A stretch of DNA of 64,000 nt from Granulicoccus phenolivorans DSM 17626 = NBRC 107789 = JCM 15570 (lineage in GTDB: Bacteria > Actinomycetota > Actinomycetes > Propionibacteriales > Propionibacteriaceae). Below, piece by piece: positions 16,013 to 24,895 of this stretch. Within the stretch, counting starts at the first letter, position 1; each line of letters begins with the position of its first letter. The notes beneath the pieces were generated by a model. That model saw only the letters and a list, made by a program, of their open reading frames with translations, made no database searches and was not told the DNA's origin. The stretch spans positions 186,001-250,000 of the forward strand of contig NZ_AUHH01000001.1 of NCBI RefSeq assembly GCF_000423085.1. The letters run 5' to 3'. The position numbers and the translations under genes are program-made.

Positions 16013-17160
16013 TGACCCAGCAACAGCACCTGGACCAGACCCTGCCGGAGCAGCCGGATCCCAGCCGGGTCCTGCGCACGGCGAGCCTGCCGCAATGGCT
16101 CGTCTGGGCTCTCGCCGGGGCAGCACTGCTGCTGGCGCTGATCCTGACCCTGGCCGGCCTGCATGTCGCCCTCGCGGTCGTGATCTCCTACCTCGTCTTC
16201 CTGGCGGCCTGGACCGCGATCTCGATCACCCGGCTCGGCCGCCGCAAGGGCATCAACAATCTCTGGACGGCCATCGTGGTCGGCGCCTTCCTGCTCGCCC
16301 TGCTCCCGCTGATCTCGGTGCTGTTCACCGTGATCACCAAGGGCGTCCAGGGCATCATGATCCCGGGCTTCTTCGGCTCGGACATGGTCGGGGTCACCGG
16401 TCTGCAGGACCAGGCCGCCGCCCGCGGTGACGCGCCGATCATCGGTGGTATCCAGCACGCCCTGGTCGGCACGCTGATGATCACCCTGGTCGCGACGATC
16501 ATCTCGGTCCCGATCGGTCTGCTCACCTCGATCTACCTGGTCGAGTACTCCAGCAAGGGCGTTTTCTCCAGGGCGATCACCTTCCTGGTCGACGTCATGA
16601 CCGGTATCCCCTCGATCGTCGCCGGCCTGTTCGCCGCGGCCATGATGATGGGCTTCTACCAGGCCACCGGGCAGAGCATCCAGAAGGCGACGATGGGCCT
16701 GACGGCCGCCATCGCGCTGTCGGTGCTGATGATCCCGGTGGTCGTCCGCACGACGGAGGAAATGCTGCGGGTCGTCCCGAACGAACTGCGCGAGGCCTCC
16801 TACGCGCTGGGCGTCCGCAAATGGCGCACCATCATGCAGGTGGTGATCCCGACGGCTATCTCCGGTATTGCCTCCGGTGTTACCCTTGCCATCGCGCGTG
16901 TTGCCGGCGAGACCGCTCCGATCCTGGTCACTGCGGGCGTGGCCGTCCAGACCAACTGGAACCCGTTCCAGAACTGGATGATGACGCTCCCGGTCTTCAT
17001 CTACCGTCAGTTGACCCACCCGACGGCTCCCTCGCAGCCCGGTCCGTCCGAGTTGCGGGCCTGGGGCGCCGCCTTGGTGCTTATCCTGATTGTGATGGCC
17101 CTCAATGGCATCGCCCGCTTTATTGCCTGGAAGTTCGCCCCGAAGAAATCCGGTCGCTGA
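16012..17160 (+). CDS. pstA: Phosphate ABC transporter permease PstA
   Basis: 382 residues, longer than the ~300 of many PstA proteins because of an N-terminal segment with two or three extra hydrophobic helices (about residues 30-110). The conserved core has [18 protein letters not shown] as the EAA loop near residue 260 and VAGETAPIL just after. It forms the inner-membrane channel with PstC. ATG at 16012 overlaps the pstC stop (TGATG). Confidence 0.94.
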   Translation: MTQQQHLDQTLPEQPDPSRVLRTASLPQWLVWALAGAALLLALILTLAGLHVALAVVISYLVFLAAWTAISITRLGRRKGINNLWTAIVVGAFLLALLPLISVLFTVITKGVQGIMIPGFFGSDMVGVTGLQDQAAARGDAPIIGGIQHALVGTLMITLVATIISVPIGLLTSIYLVEYSSKGVFSRAITFLVDVMTGIPSIVAGLFAAAMMMGFYQATGQSIQKATMGLTAAIALSVLMIPVVVRTTEEMLRVVPNELREASYALGVRKWRTIMQVVIPTAISGIASGVTLAIARVAGETAPILVTAGVAVQTNWNPFQNWMMTLPVFIYRQLTHPTAPSQPGPSELRAWGAALVLILIVMALNGIARFIAWKFAPKKSGR

Positions 17161-17188
17161 GGCCCGGTCCGAAAATCAAGGAGAAGAA

Positions 17189-17968
17189 ATGTCAACGCGG
17201 ATCGACGCCCGTAACGTAGACGTGTACTACGGCGACTTCCACGCGGTGGAAGGCGTCAGCCTGGTGATGGAGCCGCGCACGGTGACGGCCTTCATCGGCC
17301 CCTCCGGCTGTGGCAAGACCACCTTCCTGCGCACCATCAATCGGATGCACGAAGTGATCCCCGGGGCGTACGCCACTGGCGAAATCCTGATCAACGACCA
17401 GAACATCTACGCCACCGGCGTGGACCCGGTCGACGTGCGCACCATGGTCGGCATGGTGTTCCAGCGGCCCAACCCGTTCCCGACGATGTCGATCAAGGAC
17501 AACGTGCTGGCCGGGTACAAGCTGAACGGCAAGAAGCTGTCCGCCTCGCAGGCCGACGACATCGTCGAGAAGGCCCTGCGTGGCGCCAACCTGTGGACCG
17601 AGGTCAAGGACCGACTCGGCCTGCCGGGCTCCGGCCTGTCCGGTGGCCAGCAGCAGCGACTGTGCATCGCCCGCGCCATCGCGGTCGAGCCCGACGTCCT
17701 GCTGATGGACGAGCCCTGCTCGGCGCTGGACCCGATCTCCACCCTGGCGATCGAGGACCTGATCCACGAGCTGAAGGAAACCTTCACCATCGTGATCGTC
17801 ACCCACAACATGCAGCAGGCAACCCGCGTCTCGGACAAGACCGGGTTCTTCAATATCCAGGGCGTCGGCCTGCCCGGCCACCTGGTGGAGTTCGACACCA
17901 CGGAGAAGATCTTCTCCAACCCGCGTGACGAAGCCACCGAACGCTACGTCAGCGGCCAGTTCGGCTGA
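17189..17968 (+). CDS. pstB: Phosphate ABC transporter ATP-binding protein PstB
   Basis: 259 residues from ATG at 17189, with AAGGAG at 17178-17183; the longer frame upstream overlaps pstA and is not used. Walker A is GPSGCGKTT, the Q-loop lies in VFQRPNPFP, the ABC signature is LSGGQQQR, Walker B is VLLMDEP and the switch histidine is in [14 protein letters not shown] and DEPCSALDP are PstB-specific features. It powers uptake through PstCA. Last canonical gene of the operon, followed by a terminator. Confidence 0.96.
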   Translation: MSTRIDARNVDVYYGDFHAVEGVSLVMEPRTVTAFIGPSGCGKTTFLRTINRMHEVIPGAYATGEILINDQNIYATGVDPVDVRTMVGMVFQRPNPFPTMSIKDNVLAGYKLNGKKLSASQADDIVEKALRGANLWTEVKDRLGLPGSGLSGGQQQRLCIARAIAVEPDVLLMDEPCSALDPISTLAIEDLIHELKETFTIVIVTHNMQQATRVSDKTGFFNIQGVGLPGHLVEFDTTEKIFSNPRDEATERYVSGQFG

Positions 17969-17993
17969 TCCGGCCGCACCCCGCTGCACCGCA

Positions 17994-18023
17994 CAGGGTC
18001 GACCCCCCACGGGGTCGGCCCTG
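17994..18023 (+). terminator. Terminator after pstB, 13-bp stem
   Basis: CAGGGTCGACCCC (17994-18006), loop CCAC, GGGGTCGGCCCTG (18011-18023), with one G-U pair. It separates pstSCAB from the downstream PstS paralogue. Confidence 0.75.
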
Positions 18024-18067
18024 TCCGCGTTCCCGGGTCGGGCAACCCCGGCGTACGCAGGGCTCAC

Positions 18068-18073
18068 TATGCT
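18068..18073 (+). promoter_or_regulatory. Possible -10 box (TATGCT) of the PstS paralogue
   Basis: Followed by a 27-nt leader that contains GAAGGA at 18088-18093, so this transcript would have a normal ribosome-binding site. Confidence 0.45.
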
Positions 18074-18100
18074 GGCCCCAATCGACCGAAGGACCACCCC

Positions 18101-19216
18101 GTGCCCAGCCTCCGCTTCCGTGCGCCCGCCGCTGTCACCGGCGCCGCGCTGCTGGCGCTGCTGCTCGGTGGCTGCCAGCCCGGCGCGGCGAACACCCCGA
18201 CCCCCGCCCCGACCCCGGCGGGAACCTACGCCTGCCCGGCCGCCGACTGGCAGGTGGAGACCACCCCGCTCACCCAGGACTCCCTCAACGAGCTGTCCGA
18301 GTCCTACCGGGTGGCTTGTCGGAATCGGGCGAAGATCTCGGTGTGGCCGACCAAGGACGGGGAATCCGGGGTCCAGAGCTTCGGGAACAAGCTGGTCGAT
18401 GCCGCGATCAGCGACACCGTCCTGACCACCACCGAGCGGGACCGGCTGAACCGGCGTTGCGACAATCACCCCGCCTGGGAGTTGCCGTACGCGGCCGGCG
18501 CAGTCGTGGTGATCGCCAACCTGGGTGAGCAGCCCGGCGCGCTGCGGTTGAGCGGGACGACCCTGGCCAAGATCTTCAGCGGGTCGATCAGCCGCTGGGA
18601 CGACCGGGCCATCGCCGCGGAGAACCCCGACCGGCTGCTGCCGGCGCTGCCGATCCAGATCTTCGTCCGGGGCGGAAACACCGGAGCCACCGCCACGATG
18701 AGCAGCTATCTGCATCGGGCCGCGCCGGAGGAGTGGCTGGACAGCAACGTGGACCGGGCCTGGCGGGGCAAGGGGGAACCGCGCAACTCCCCCGCCGAGG
18801 TGATCAGCAGTGTGCGCAGTACGCCGGGCGCCCTGGCCTACGTCGAACAGCCGGCGCTGCCGACGCAGGCAACCGGCAACCTCACCGTGGCCTCGATCGG
18901 TTCGGCCGACACCGGCGTCGCCGCGACCCGGCAGAGCATTGCCGCCCAGGTCGCCCAACTGGGCTTCGGCGGCTCGGGCAATGACCTGTGGCTGGCCGAC
19001 GGGCCCACCGACGGCCCCGGCTATCCCCTGGTGAACGTGCACTACCTGGTGGTCTGCAGCGCGGGCCTGCAGCCCGAGCGGGTCGCGGTGCAGCGCGATT
19101 TCGGCACCTGGCTGCTGGGCGAGGACTCCACCGAGTCGCTGCAGCGGGCCGGGATGGTCCAGCTCAGCGCCGCCCAGGCCGACCGCGTACGCCGGGCCCT
19201 GGCCGCCGTCGGCTGA
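18101..19216 (+). CDS. Divergent PstS-like substrate-binding lipoprotein
   Basis: 371 residues from GTG at 18101, GAAGGA 7 nt upstream. The signal peptide ends in a lipobox LLGGC (Cys ~25), then a Pro/Thr linker. The body has the PstS-type periplasmic-binding fold: GTTLAKIFSGSISRWDD matches the conserved NTIADIFNKKITKWND segment of the real PstS. The phosphate loops are changed: the SDDSGTT loop becomes GGNTGAT, and the GGGAS loop is not recognisable. It may therefore bind another anion or act as a sensor or accessory to PstSCAB. It has its own promoter and lies after the operon terminator. Function open. Confidence 0.75.
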   Translation: MPSLRFRAPAAVTGAALLALLLGGCQPGAANTPTPAPTPAGTYACPAADWQVETTPLTQDSLNELSESYRVACRNRAKISVWPTKDGESGVQSFGNKLVDAAISDTVLTTTERDRLNRRCDNHPAWELPYAAGAVVVIANLGEQPGALRLSGTTLAKIFSGSISRWDDRAIAAENPDRLLPALPIQIFVRGGNTGATATMSSYLHRAAPEEWLDSNVDRAWRGKGEPRNSPAEVISSVRSTPGALAYVEQPALPTQATGNLTVASIGSADTGVAATRQSIAAQVAQLGFGGSGNDLWLADGPTDGPGYPLVNVHYLVVCSAGLQPERVAVQRDFGTWLLGEDSTESLQRAGMVQLSAAQADRVRRALAAVG

Positions 19217-19248
19217 TCCGCACGGCTGGGGCGACTTCCCGCGCCCCC

Positions 19249-19254
19249 TAGACT
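19249..19254 (+). promoter_or_regulatory. -10 box (TAGACT), predicted leaderless promoter
   Basis: Seven bases before the GTG at 19262. Confidence 0.6.
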
Positions 19255-19261
19255 TGCCCCC

Positions 19262-20128
19262 GTGGACACCTCAGGATGGCACCCCGACCCCTCCGGCCAG
19301 CCGGGCCAGTACCGCTACTGGGACGGGTCGCACTGGTCGTCGGTGACCTCCCCCGATCCGTCCGCCGACCCGCCGCCCGGATCCCTGCCCCCGGCGCCGC
19401 CGGCCACCACCGGCGGCCCGAACAAGCGCGCGCGTACCTTTGCGCTGATCGCCGGAGCGCTGGTGGTGGTGATCGTCGCGACGGTCATCGTGGTGCTGAA
19501 CGTGAACCGCGGCTCGCAGCAGCAGACCGGGAACAGCTACGGCACCCCTTGGCCCACCGCGACCTCGGAACCGTGTCCGCCGCGCAGCACCGAGGCCCCC
19601 ACCCCGCAGAACCGGCCCTACGACGGACGGGTGCACGGCGGCCAGCTCAGCTATCCGGTGCTGGCCGCCCCCTGGAGCGAGGTGTCCACCGAGTACCGGG
19701 TGCCGTTCGGCCGCGACGCGAATACCCAATCGATCACGACCGAGCCGAAGTACAACGGCGTCGACTCCTGGGAAGCCTCGGTGCTGGTCGCCGAACTGTC
19801 GGCCGGGGACGGCTTCCCCGAACCGAAGGACGCCTCCGAGATCGTCGTCAGATGCATCGTGGGCTCGTTCTACGGGAACAATGCGGTGCAGCGGGCGGAT
19901 GTGACCAACAAGGAGACCACCCTCGACGGTCGCCGGGCGTGGCTGGTCGAGTCGAAGCTGTCCTTCGACATCCCCAACCTGCAGGCGAAGTCGGAGACGC
20001 TGATCGTGCTGATCGTGCAGACCTCGGAGATCAGCTCCAGCCTGTTCATGGCCTCGGTGCCGAACAATGCCAGCCAGTACGAGCCCGACGCACGCCGGGC
20101 CCTGGCGAACCTGAAGGTCGACGGCTGA
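19262..20128 (+). CDS. DUF2510 membrane-anchored protein
   Basis: 288 residues. The N-terminal DUF2510 motif reads GWHPDPSGQPGQYRYWDGSHW (with W, D and G at the usual places), then a Pro-rich linker, a single transmembrane helix at about residues 59-80 and an extracytoplasmic domain of ~200 residues with no family I recognise. It is inside-in, N-terminus cytosolic by positive residues (NKRAR) before the helix. A relative with the same layout lies at 53950-54810. Role unknown. Confidence 0.75.
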   Translation: MDTSGWHPDPSGQPGQYRYWDGSHWSSVTSPDPSADPPPGSLPPAPPATTGGPNKRARTFALIAGALVVVIVATVIVVLNVNRGSQQQTGNSYGTPWPTATSEPCPPRSTEAPTPQNRPYDGRVHGGQLSYPVLAAPWSEVSTEYRVPFGRDANTQSITTEPKYNGVDSWEASVLVAELSAGDGFPEPKDASEIVVRCIVGSFYGNNAVQRADVTNKETTLDGRRAWLVESKLSFDIPNLQAKSETLIVLIVQTSEISSSLFMASVPNNASQYEPDARRALANLKVDG

Positions 20129-20140
20129 CCCCGGACGCGG

Positions 20141-20173
20141 CACGGGCCGCCTCCGGAGGGGAGACGGCCCGTG
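20141..20173. terminator. Bidirectional terminator between convergent genes
   Basis: CACGGGCCGCCTCC (20141-20154) and GGAGACGGCCCGTG (20160-20173) form a 14-bp stem with one mismatch around GGAGG. Confidence 0.7.
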
Positions 20174-20188
20174 GCGGCGCGGTGCGGA

Positions 20189-21757
20189 TCAGGCGAAGCT
20201 GGTGTTCTCCTTGATCCACTGCTGGACCTTCGGCCAACCCCAGATCAGGTAGATGCCGAGGGTGATCGCCGAGAGCAGCCAGATCACGATCCACTTGCCG
20301 AAGAACTGACCCGGATCACCGGTGAACTGCAGCCGGCGGCCGAGCACCGTGGTGCGCTCGTACTCCCAGTCGTAGTAGAACTTCAGCGCCCACGGGGCCG
20401 CGATGCCGGCGGTGATCCCGTTGAGCAGGACCGCGATCAGGGCGCCGACGGCTGCGCCCTGGCCGTTGAAGTGCGCGATCCCGGCGCCCGGGGGCACCTG
20501 ACCGGCCGGCGTACTGCCGTCCCCGGCGAATCCGGTCGGCTGGAGGGCCAGTTGGCCCTGGTCGACGCCCGGCTGCGGGTAGCCCGGCTGACCGTACCCC
20601 TGCTGCTGGCCGTACTGGTCGGCCGCGTACTGCTGCTGGTCGGCCCCGTACTGCTGCTGGTCGGCGCCGGGCTGGGCGTACGCCTGCTGCTGGCCGTACT
20701 GATCGACCCCGTACTGCTGCTGCTCGACACCATACTGCTGCTGGTCGGCCCCGGGCTGCCCGTACGCCTGCTGCTGGCCGTACTGGTCGACTGCGTACTG
20801 TTGCTGCTCGGCGCCGGGCTGGGCGTACGCCTGCTGCTGGCCGTACTGGTCGACCCCGTACTGCTGCTGGTCGGCGGCGGGCTGGGCGTACGCCTGCTGA
20901 TCGGTCGGCGCGGGTGCCGAGCTGTAGGAGGCTGCCGAACCCTGCGAAGCCGCCGACCCGGCGGAGGTCGCCCGGCCCTGATCGGCCGCCGACCCGTAGG
21001 ACTGCGCGGACCCGTAGGACTGCGCCGACCCGTACGACTGCGCCGACCCGTAGGACTGCGCGGACCCGTAGGACTGTTCCTGGCCGTAGGTCTGCTGGCC
21101 ATAGGGGTTCTGCTGCTGCTCCTGGCCGTAGCCGGGGTGGCTGCCGTCATAGGACTGCTGCTGGCCGTAGGGGTTCGACTCCGCCGCCGGCTGCTGGGCC
21201 TCCTGCCCCTGGGCCTGCTGGCCGCCGTCGTAGGACTGCTGCTGCCCGTAGGGGTGCTGCTCGGCCGGCTGCCCGTAGGCATGCTGGCCGGCGGCCTCTT
21301 CGGTCTGGCCGTAGCTGTGCTGGGCGTACGGGTGCTGCTGCTCCTGACCGTAGGCGGGCTGGCCGTACGGATTCTGCTGCTGCTCCTGACCGTACGCGGG
21401 CTGGCCGTACGGATTCTGCTGCTGCTCCTGGCCGTAGGCCGGCTGCGCGTACGGATTGTGCTGCTCGGCGGCCGAGGGCTGCCCGTACGGATTCTGCTGG
21501 TGCTCCGGGGCCGAGGCCGGCGCGTGCGATTCGGGCTGCGCGTGGGATTCGGGTTGCGCGTGCGAATCGGGTTGCGCGTGCGATTCGGGCTGTGCCGCCG
21601 CAGGCTGCCCGTACGGGGACTGCTGCTCCTGGCCGTACTGCGGCGCGTAGGGATTGTGCTGCTGGTCGCCGTAGGACGGCTGCTGCCCGTACGGATTACT
21701 CGGGCTGCCGGACTGCTGGCCGAAGCCGGAGTCAGGCTGTCCGTACTGATTCGACAT
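20189..21757 (-). CDS. Membrane protein with long Q/Y/G/S low-complexity domain
   Basis: 522 residues from ATG at 21757, AGGAG 9 nt upstream; the extra 15 codons of the open frame are not used. Residues 1 to ~400 are low complexity, built from Tyr-Gly-Gln motifs: NPYGQ, AYGQEQQQ, SHAQPE, five QSYGSA copies and several VDQYGQQQAYAQPGA blocks. Charged residues are sparse (mainly Asp and Glu) and Lys is absent, as in prion-like domains. Residues ~425-522 hold two hydrophobic helices (GALIAVLLNGITAGIAA and WIVIWLLSAITLGIYLIW) with WALKFYYDWEY and RRLQFTGD between them, resembling DUF898-type membrane modules. Function unknown; the domain order suggests a membrane-anchored disordered cytoplasmic tail. 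Confidence 0.75.
   Translation of the reverse strand: MSNQYGQPDSGFGQQSGSPSNPYGQQPSYGDQQHNPYAPQYGQEQQSPYGQPAAAQPESHAQPDSHAQPESHAQPESHAPASAPEHQQNPYGQPSAAEQHNPYAQPAYGQEQQQNPYGQPAYGQEQQQNPYGQPAYGQEQQHPYAQHSYGQTEEAAGQHAYGQPAEQHPYGQQQSYDGGQQAQGQEAQQPAAESNPYGQQQSYDGSHPGYGQEQQQNPYGQQTYGQEQSYGSAQSYGSAQSYGSAQSYGSAQSYGSAADQGRATSAGSAASQGSAASYSSAPAPTDQQAYAQPAADQQQYGVDQYGQQQAYAQPGAEQQQYAVDQYGQQQAYGQPGADQQQYGVEQQQYGVDQYGQQQAYAQPGADQQQYGADQQQYAADQYGQQQGYGQPGYPQPGVDQGQLALQPTGFAGDGSTPAGQVPPGAGIAHFNGQGAAVGALIAVLLNGITAGIAAPWALKFYYDWEYERTTVLGRRLQFTGDPGQFFGKWIVIWLLSAITLGIYLIWGWPKVQQWIKENTSFA
20560..21750 (-). repeat. Tandem repeats coding for Y-G-Q-rich sequence
   Basis: Several nested arrays are exact enough to be recent: five 18-bp units at 20991-21080 (QSYGSA), four 18-bp units at 21522-21593 (SHAQPE/D), three 42-bp units at 21341-21466, and longer diverged units of about 60-80 bp between 20600 and 20900. 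Confidence 0.85.
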
Positions 21758-21885
21758 TGTCGATATCTCCTGATCGGTTGTTGCGTGACCGTACGGGCAC
21801 ACCGGGAAGCATAGACCAGGAAAGTCTCCAATTTCGGGTACCGGGCTTGCCAGAGGGCAATTGATGCCCGCCCGGGCCCGGCGAA

Positions 21886-23310
21886 TCAGTCCAGCGGAAG
21901 GGCCAGCAGAGCGTTCTCCACGACCTCGGTCAGCGCCGGATGGATCCAGTACTGCCCCCGCGCCATCTCCCGTACGCCCAGCCCGAAACTCATCGCCTGG
22001 ATCAGCGGTTGGATCAGCAGGGAGGCCTGCGGACCGATGATGTGCGCCCCGAGCAGCAGCCCGGTCTTCGGATCGGCGATGAGTTTGCAGAAGTGCTGGG
22101 TGTCCTCCATCGCCCAGCCGTAGGCCACCGAGCCGTAGTCCTGGGTCGCGGTGACGAAGGTGAGGTCGCGGTCGTGCGCCTGCTTCTCGGTGAGCCCGAC
22201 CGAGGCGACCTGGGGGTGGGAGAACACCGCGTGCGGCACGTACCGGTGATCGGCGGCGATCAGGTTCTTCGGGTTCAGCAGGTTGTGCTGCACCACCCGG
22301 GTCTCGTGATTGGCCACGTGCTTGAGCTGGAACGGCGAGGACACGTCCCCCATCGCGAAAATGCCCTCGACGTTGGTCCGCTGGTACTCATCGACCACGA
22401 TCAGGCCGTGCTCCTCGGTCCGGATCCCGGCGGCGCGCAGGTTCATCCGGTCGCCGTTGGGGACGCGGCCGGTGGCGTTCAGCACCAGGTCGGACTCGTA
22501 CTCGTACTCGACCCCGTCGGAGTCGGTGGTCACGGTGACGATCCGGTCCTCGAGGCTCTCGAATCGCATCAGGGTCTGGTTCAGCCGGACGGTGACCCGC
22601 TGCGACATCACCTGGGTGAACCGCCGGGACACGTCGGCATCCTCGCGGCGCAGCAGGGCCCCGGAGTGGCTGATGATCGCCACGCGTACGCCGAAGGCGG
22701 AGAACACATGCGCCAACTCCGCGGAGATGTAGCCACCGCCGATGATCACCAGGGTTTCCGGCAGCTTGTCCAGCCGCAGGATCGTGTCCGAGGTGTGCAC
22801 CCGGGGGTCGTCGGCCCCGCGTACGCTCAGCGCATGCGGCCGCGAGCCCGCGGCGATCACGAAGCGGTCCGCGGTGATCTTGCCGCCGGCCACGCCCAGG
22901 GTTTTCGGACCGGTGAACCGCGCCTCGCCCCGGTAGACGGTGATGTTCGGATTCTGCTCGCGCCAGTCCAGCCCACCCTCGGCGACCCCGTCGATCCGGG
23001 TGAAGATGCGATCGCGGATCGCCGGCCAGTCCACGGTGCCCGGCGGCAGCCCGACCCCGAGTCGTCCCGACTCCTGACCGGAGATCGCCAGGTCGGCCGG
23101 GTAGACCAGCATCTTGGTCGGGATGCAGCCCACATTCAGGCAGGTGCCGCCGAAGACACCGGGTTCGGTCGGGCCCAGATCGCGGGTCCCGTTGTCGATT
23201 CCCCGGTCGACGAGGGCGACCTTGAGGTCGTTGAAGCGCTCATCGAGCAGCGAGTTGCCCGATCCCGAACCGATGACCACCAGGTCGTAGTGCGGCAAAG
23301 TCCGATCCAT
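21886..23310 (-). CDS. mtr: Mycothione reductase
   Basis: 474 residues from ATG at 23310; upstream codons of the open frame do not fit the family. N-terminal FAD motif VVIGSGSGN (residues ~11-19), redox pair Cys57/Cys62 in GGTCLNVGCIPTKM, NAD(P)H Rossmann motif IIGGGYISAELAHVF (~residue 185), second FAD motif GIFAMGDVSS and the C-terminal YWIHPALTEVVENAL carrying the dimer-interface base His. The SGSGNS and GPTEPGVFGG features separate it from lipoamide dehydrogenase. It regenerates mycothiol from its disulfide with NADPH. It stands alone. Confidence 0.94.
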   Translation of the reverse strand: MDRTLPHYDLVVIGSGSGNSLLDERFNDLKVALVDRGIDNGTRDLGPTEPGVFGGTCLNVGCIPTKMLVYPADLAISGQESGRLGVGLPPGTVDWPAIRDRIFTRIDGVAEGGLDWREQNPNITVYRGEARFTGPKTLGVAGGKITADRFVIAAGSRPHALSVRGADDPRVHTSDTILRLDKLPETLVIIGGGYISAELAHVFSAFGVRVAIISHSGALLRREDADVSRRFTQVMSQRVTVRLNQTLMRFESLEDRIVTVTTDSDGVEYEYESDLVLNATGRVPNGDRMNLRAAGIRTEEHGLIVVDEYQRTNVEGIFAMGDVSSPFQLKHVANHETRVVQHNLLNPKNLIAADHRYVPHAVFSHPQVASVGLTEKQAHDRDLTFVTATQDYGSVAYGWAMEDTQHFCKLIADPKTGLLLGAHIIGPQASLLIQPLIQAMSFGLGVREMARGQYWIHPALTEVVENALLALPLD

Positions 23311-23317
23311 GGGCCCT

Positions 23318-23323
23318 ATGTTG
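23318..23323 (-). promoter_or_regulatory. Weak -10 box (CAACAT) before mtr
   Basis: Seven bases before the ATG at 23310; lacks the leading T of the other boxes, so less certain. Confidence 0.35.
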
Positions 23324-23367
23324 TCATGGCCGGCCAACCGGTGCCGCCACACCCGGCGCGGCGGGCA

Positions 23368-23664
23368 TCACTGCAGGTCGGGTGCCACCGGCCCCACCGC
23401 CGGCGTCCACTCGATCAGCTTCGCCCCGGTGACCATTCCCTCCAATTGGAACGGGTCCCGGGACAGGATGTCGGTGAGTTCGTCCCTGTCGTCGTGCCGG
23501 AAGATCAGCAGGCCACCGGGCTGCTCGCTCGGCGCGAACTTCCCCGCCGCCAGGCAGATGCCCTGCTCACCGAGGCGGAGCAGGAATTCGCGATGCCGCG
23601 GCCGGGCCTCGTCGAGGGCGGCGGCGTCGTCGACGTAGGAATAGATCAGCGCGTAGGTAGCCAT
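23368..23664 (-). CDS. YciI-like protein
   Basis: 98 residues. Dimeric alpha-beta barrel family PF03795 (YCII): ATYALIYSYVDD at the start, RPRHREFLLRLGEQG with the conserved His, and GGLLIFRHDD. Members include dechlorinating enzymes and many proteins of unknown activity. It lies 57 bp before mtr on the same strand but with its own promoter box, so co-regulation is only possible. Substrate unknown. Confidence 0.78.
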   Translation of the reverse strand: MATYALIYSYVDDAAALDEARPRHREFLLRLGEQGICLAAGKFAPSEQPGGLLIFRHDDRDELTDILSRDPFQLEGMVTGAKLIEWTPAVGPVAPDLQ

Positions 23665-23671
23665 GCGGGGA

Positions 23672-23677
23672 AGCCTA
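23672..23677 (-). promoter_or_regulatory. -10 box (TAGGCT), predicted leaderless promoter
   Basis: Seven bases before the ATG of the YciI-like gene at 23664. Confidence 0.6.
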
Positions 23678-23689
23678 ACCGCACCGCGG

Positions 23690-24895
23690 TCAGGGCTGAG
23701 GCACTGCCCGCAGGTGCCACAGCCACAGCAGGACGCCGACGACGGCGAAGGCGGCCGAACCCAGCGCGAACTGCAGCAGCGACCCGCCCACCAGGGGCGC
23801 GATCACACCGGCCTGCACCGCCTGGATGACCAGTTGCAGGAAGGTCACCACCGAGGACACCGCGCCGCGATGTTCGGGCATCAGATCCATCGCAGCCAAC
23901 TGGGTGATGGACATGAACAACTGATTGCCGAACGCCATGATGACCAACCCGATCACCGCCCAGGGCAGACTCGGCAGGGCCACCGCCAGCACCAGGTTCA
24001 CCACGACCCCGACGATGGTGATCGCGAACCCGATCCCGGCGATCCGGTTCGCCGAGATCCAGCCCGACAACCGGCCCATCGCCCAGGACCCGGCGATCAT
24101 CCCGGCCACCATCGGGACGAACATCTTCCAGTAGTCCTGTTCGCCCTGGTGCAGCAGTTCGCCCAGGAAGATCGGGGCCCCGACGATGTAGAGGAACTGG
24201 CTGCTGAACCCGAGCACCCCGGCCAGGCCCACCCGCAGCAGCGGTCCGTTGCGCGCCACCGTCCACAGCGACCGCAGCAGCGCGGGCACGTGCAGGGGCT
24301 GGCGCTGGTCCGCCGGGAGAGTTTCCGGCAGCGCCCAGGAGGCCACGAAGGCGAGGACGCCGTACCCGGTGAGGAACCAGAAGATGATCGGCCAGCCACC
24401 GACCCCCAGCAGCAGGCCACCGATGATCGGCGCCAGGGCCGGGCCCAGGCCGAGCATCATCATGATCTGGGCCATCAGTTTCTGCGCCGGCGGCCCGGAG
24501 TACAGGTCGCGGACGATGGTGCGGGTGATGATCATCCCGGCCCCGGCGAACATGCCCTGGCCGAACCGGAAGACCAGCAGCATCGGCAGCGAGGTCGCCA
24601 GGGCACAGCCCACCGACGCCAGGGTGTACGCCGCGGCCGCCACCAGCATCACGCTGCGGCGCCCGACCGCGTCGGAGATGGCCCCGTGGAAGATGCTCAT
24701 CAGGGCCAGGGCGATCAGGTAGACCGAGGTCACCTGCTGCATCTGGGTGGAGTCGGCCCCGAACTGGACCCCCATCGCCGCGAAGGCGGGAAAGATCGTA
24801 TCGGTGCTGAACGGCGCGAACATCGCGAGCACGCCCAGCGACATCGTCATTCCGAGCCCGGGCCCCCGGGTCCGGGACGGTTCGGCGGCACTCAT
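23690..24895 (-). CDS. MFS drug transporter, Bcr/CflA type
   Basis: 401 residues, twelve predicted helices. ATG at 24895 overlaps the ccsB stop as ATGA, which fixes the start. The loop 2-3 motif appears as GAISDAVGRRSVM; helix 4 has RFGQGMFAGAGMIITRTIVRD, a Bcr/CflA feature, and SGPPAQKLMAQIMMMLGLGPALAP follows. Bcr-type pumps export drugs or small metabolites by proton antiport. It is the last gene of the hemL-ccsB transcription unit, so an export role linked to haem or thiol metabolism is conceivable but unsupported. Confidence 0.85.
   Translation of the reverse strand: MSAAEPSRTRGPGLGMTMSLGVLAMFAPFSTDTIFPAFAAMGVQFGADSTQMQQVTSVYLIALALMSIFHGAISDAVGRRSVMLVAAAAYTLASVGCALATSLPMLLVFRFGQGMFAGAGMIITRTIVRDLYSGPPAQKLMAQIMMMLGLGPALAPIIGGLLLGVGGWPIIFWFLTGYGVLAFVASWALPETLPADQRQPLHVPALLRSLWTVARNGPLLRVGLAGVLGFSSQFLYIVGAPIFLGELLHQGEQDYWKMFVPMVAGMIAGSWAMGRLSGWISANRIAGIGFAITIVGVVVNLVLAVALPSLPWAVIGLVIMAFGNQLFMSITQLAAMDLMPEHRGAVSSVVTFLQLVIQAVQAGVIAPLVGGSLLQFALGSAAFAVVGVLLWLWHLRAVPQP

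Noticed and set aside
20991-21593. Short direct repeats considered as CRISPR
   Set aside because: Units are contiguous and in frame, with no spacers and no cas genes.
20171-21814. 547-codon Leu/Val/Arg-rich plus-strand frame that looks membrane-like
   Set aside because: It is the complement of the Gln/Tyr/Gly repeats; the minus-strand reading has a ribosome-binding site and a conserved C-terminal module.
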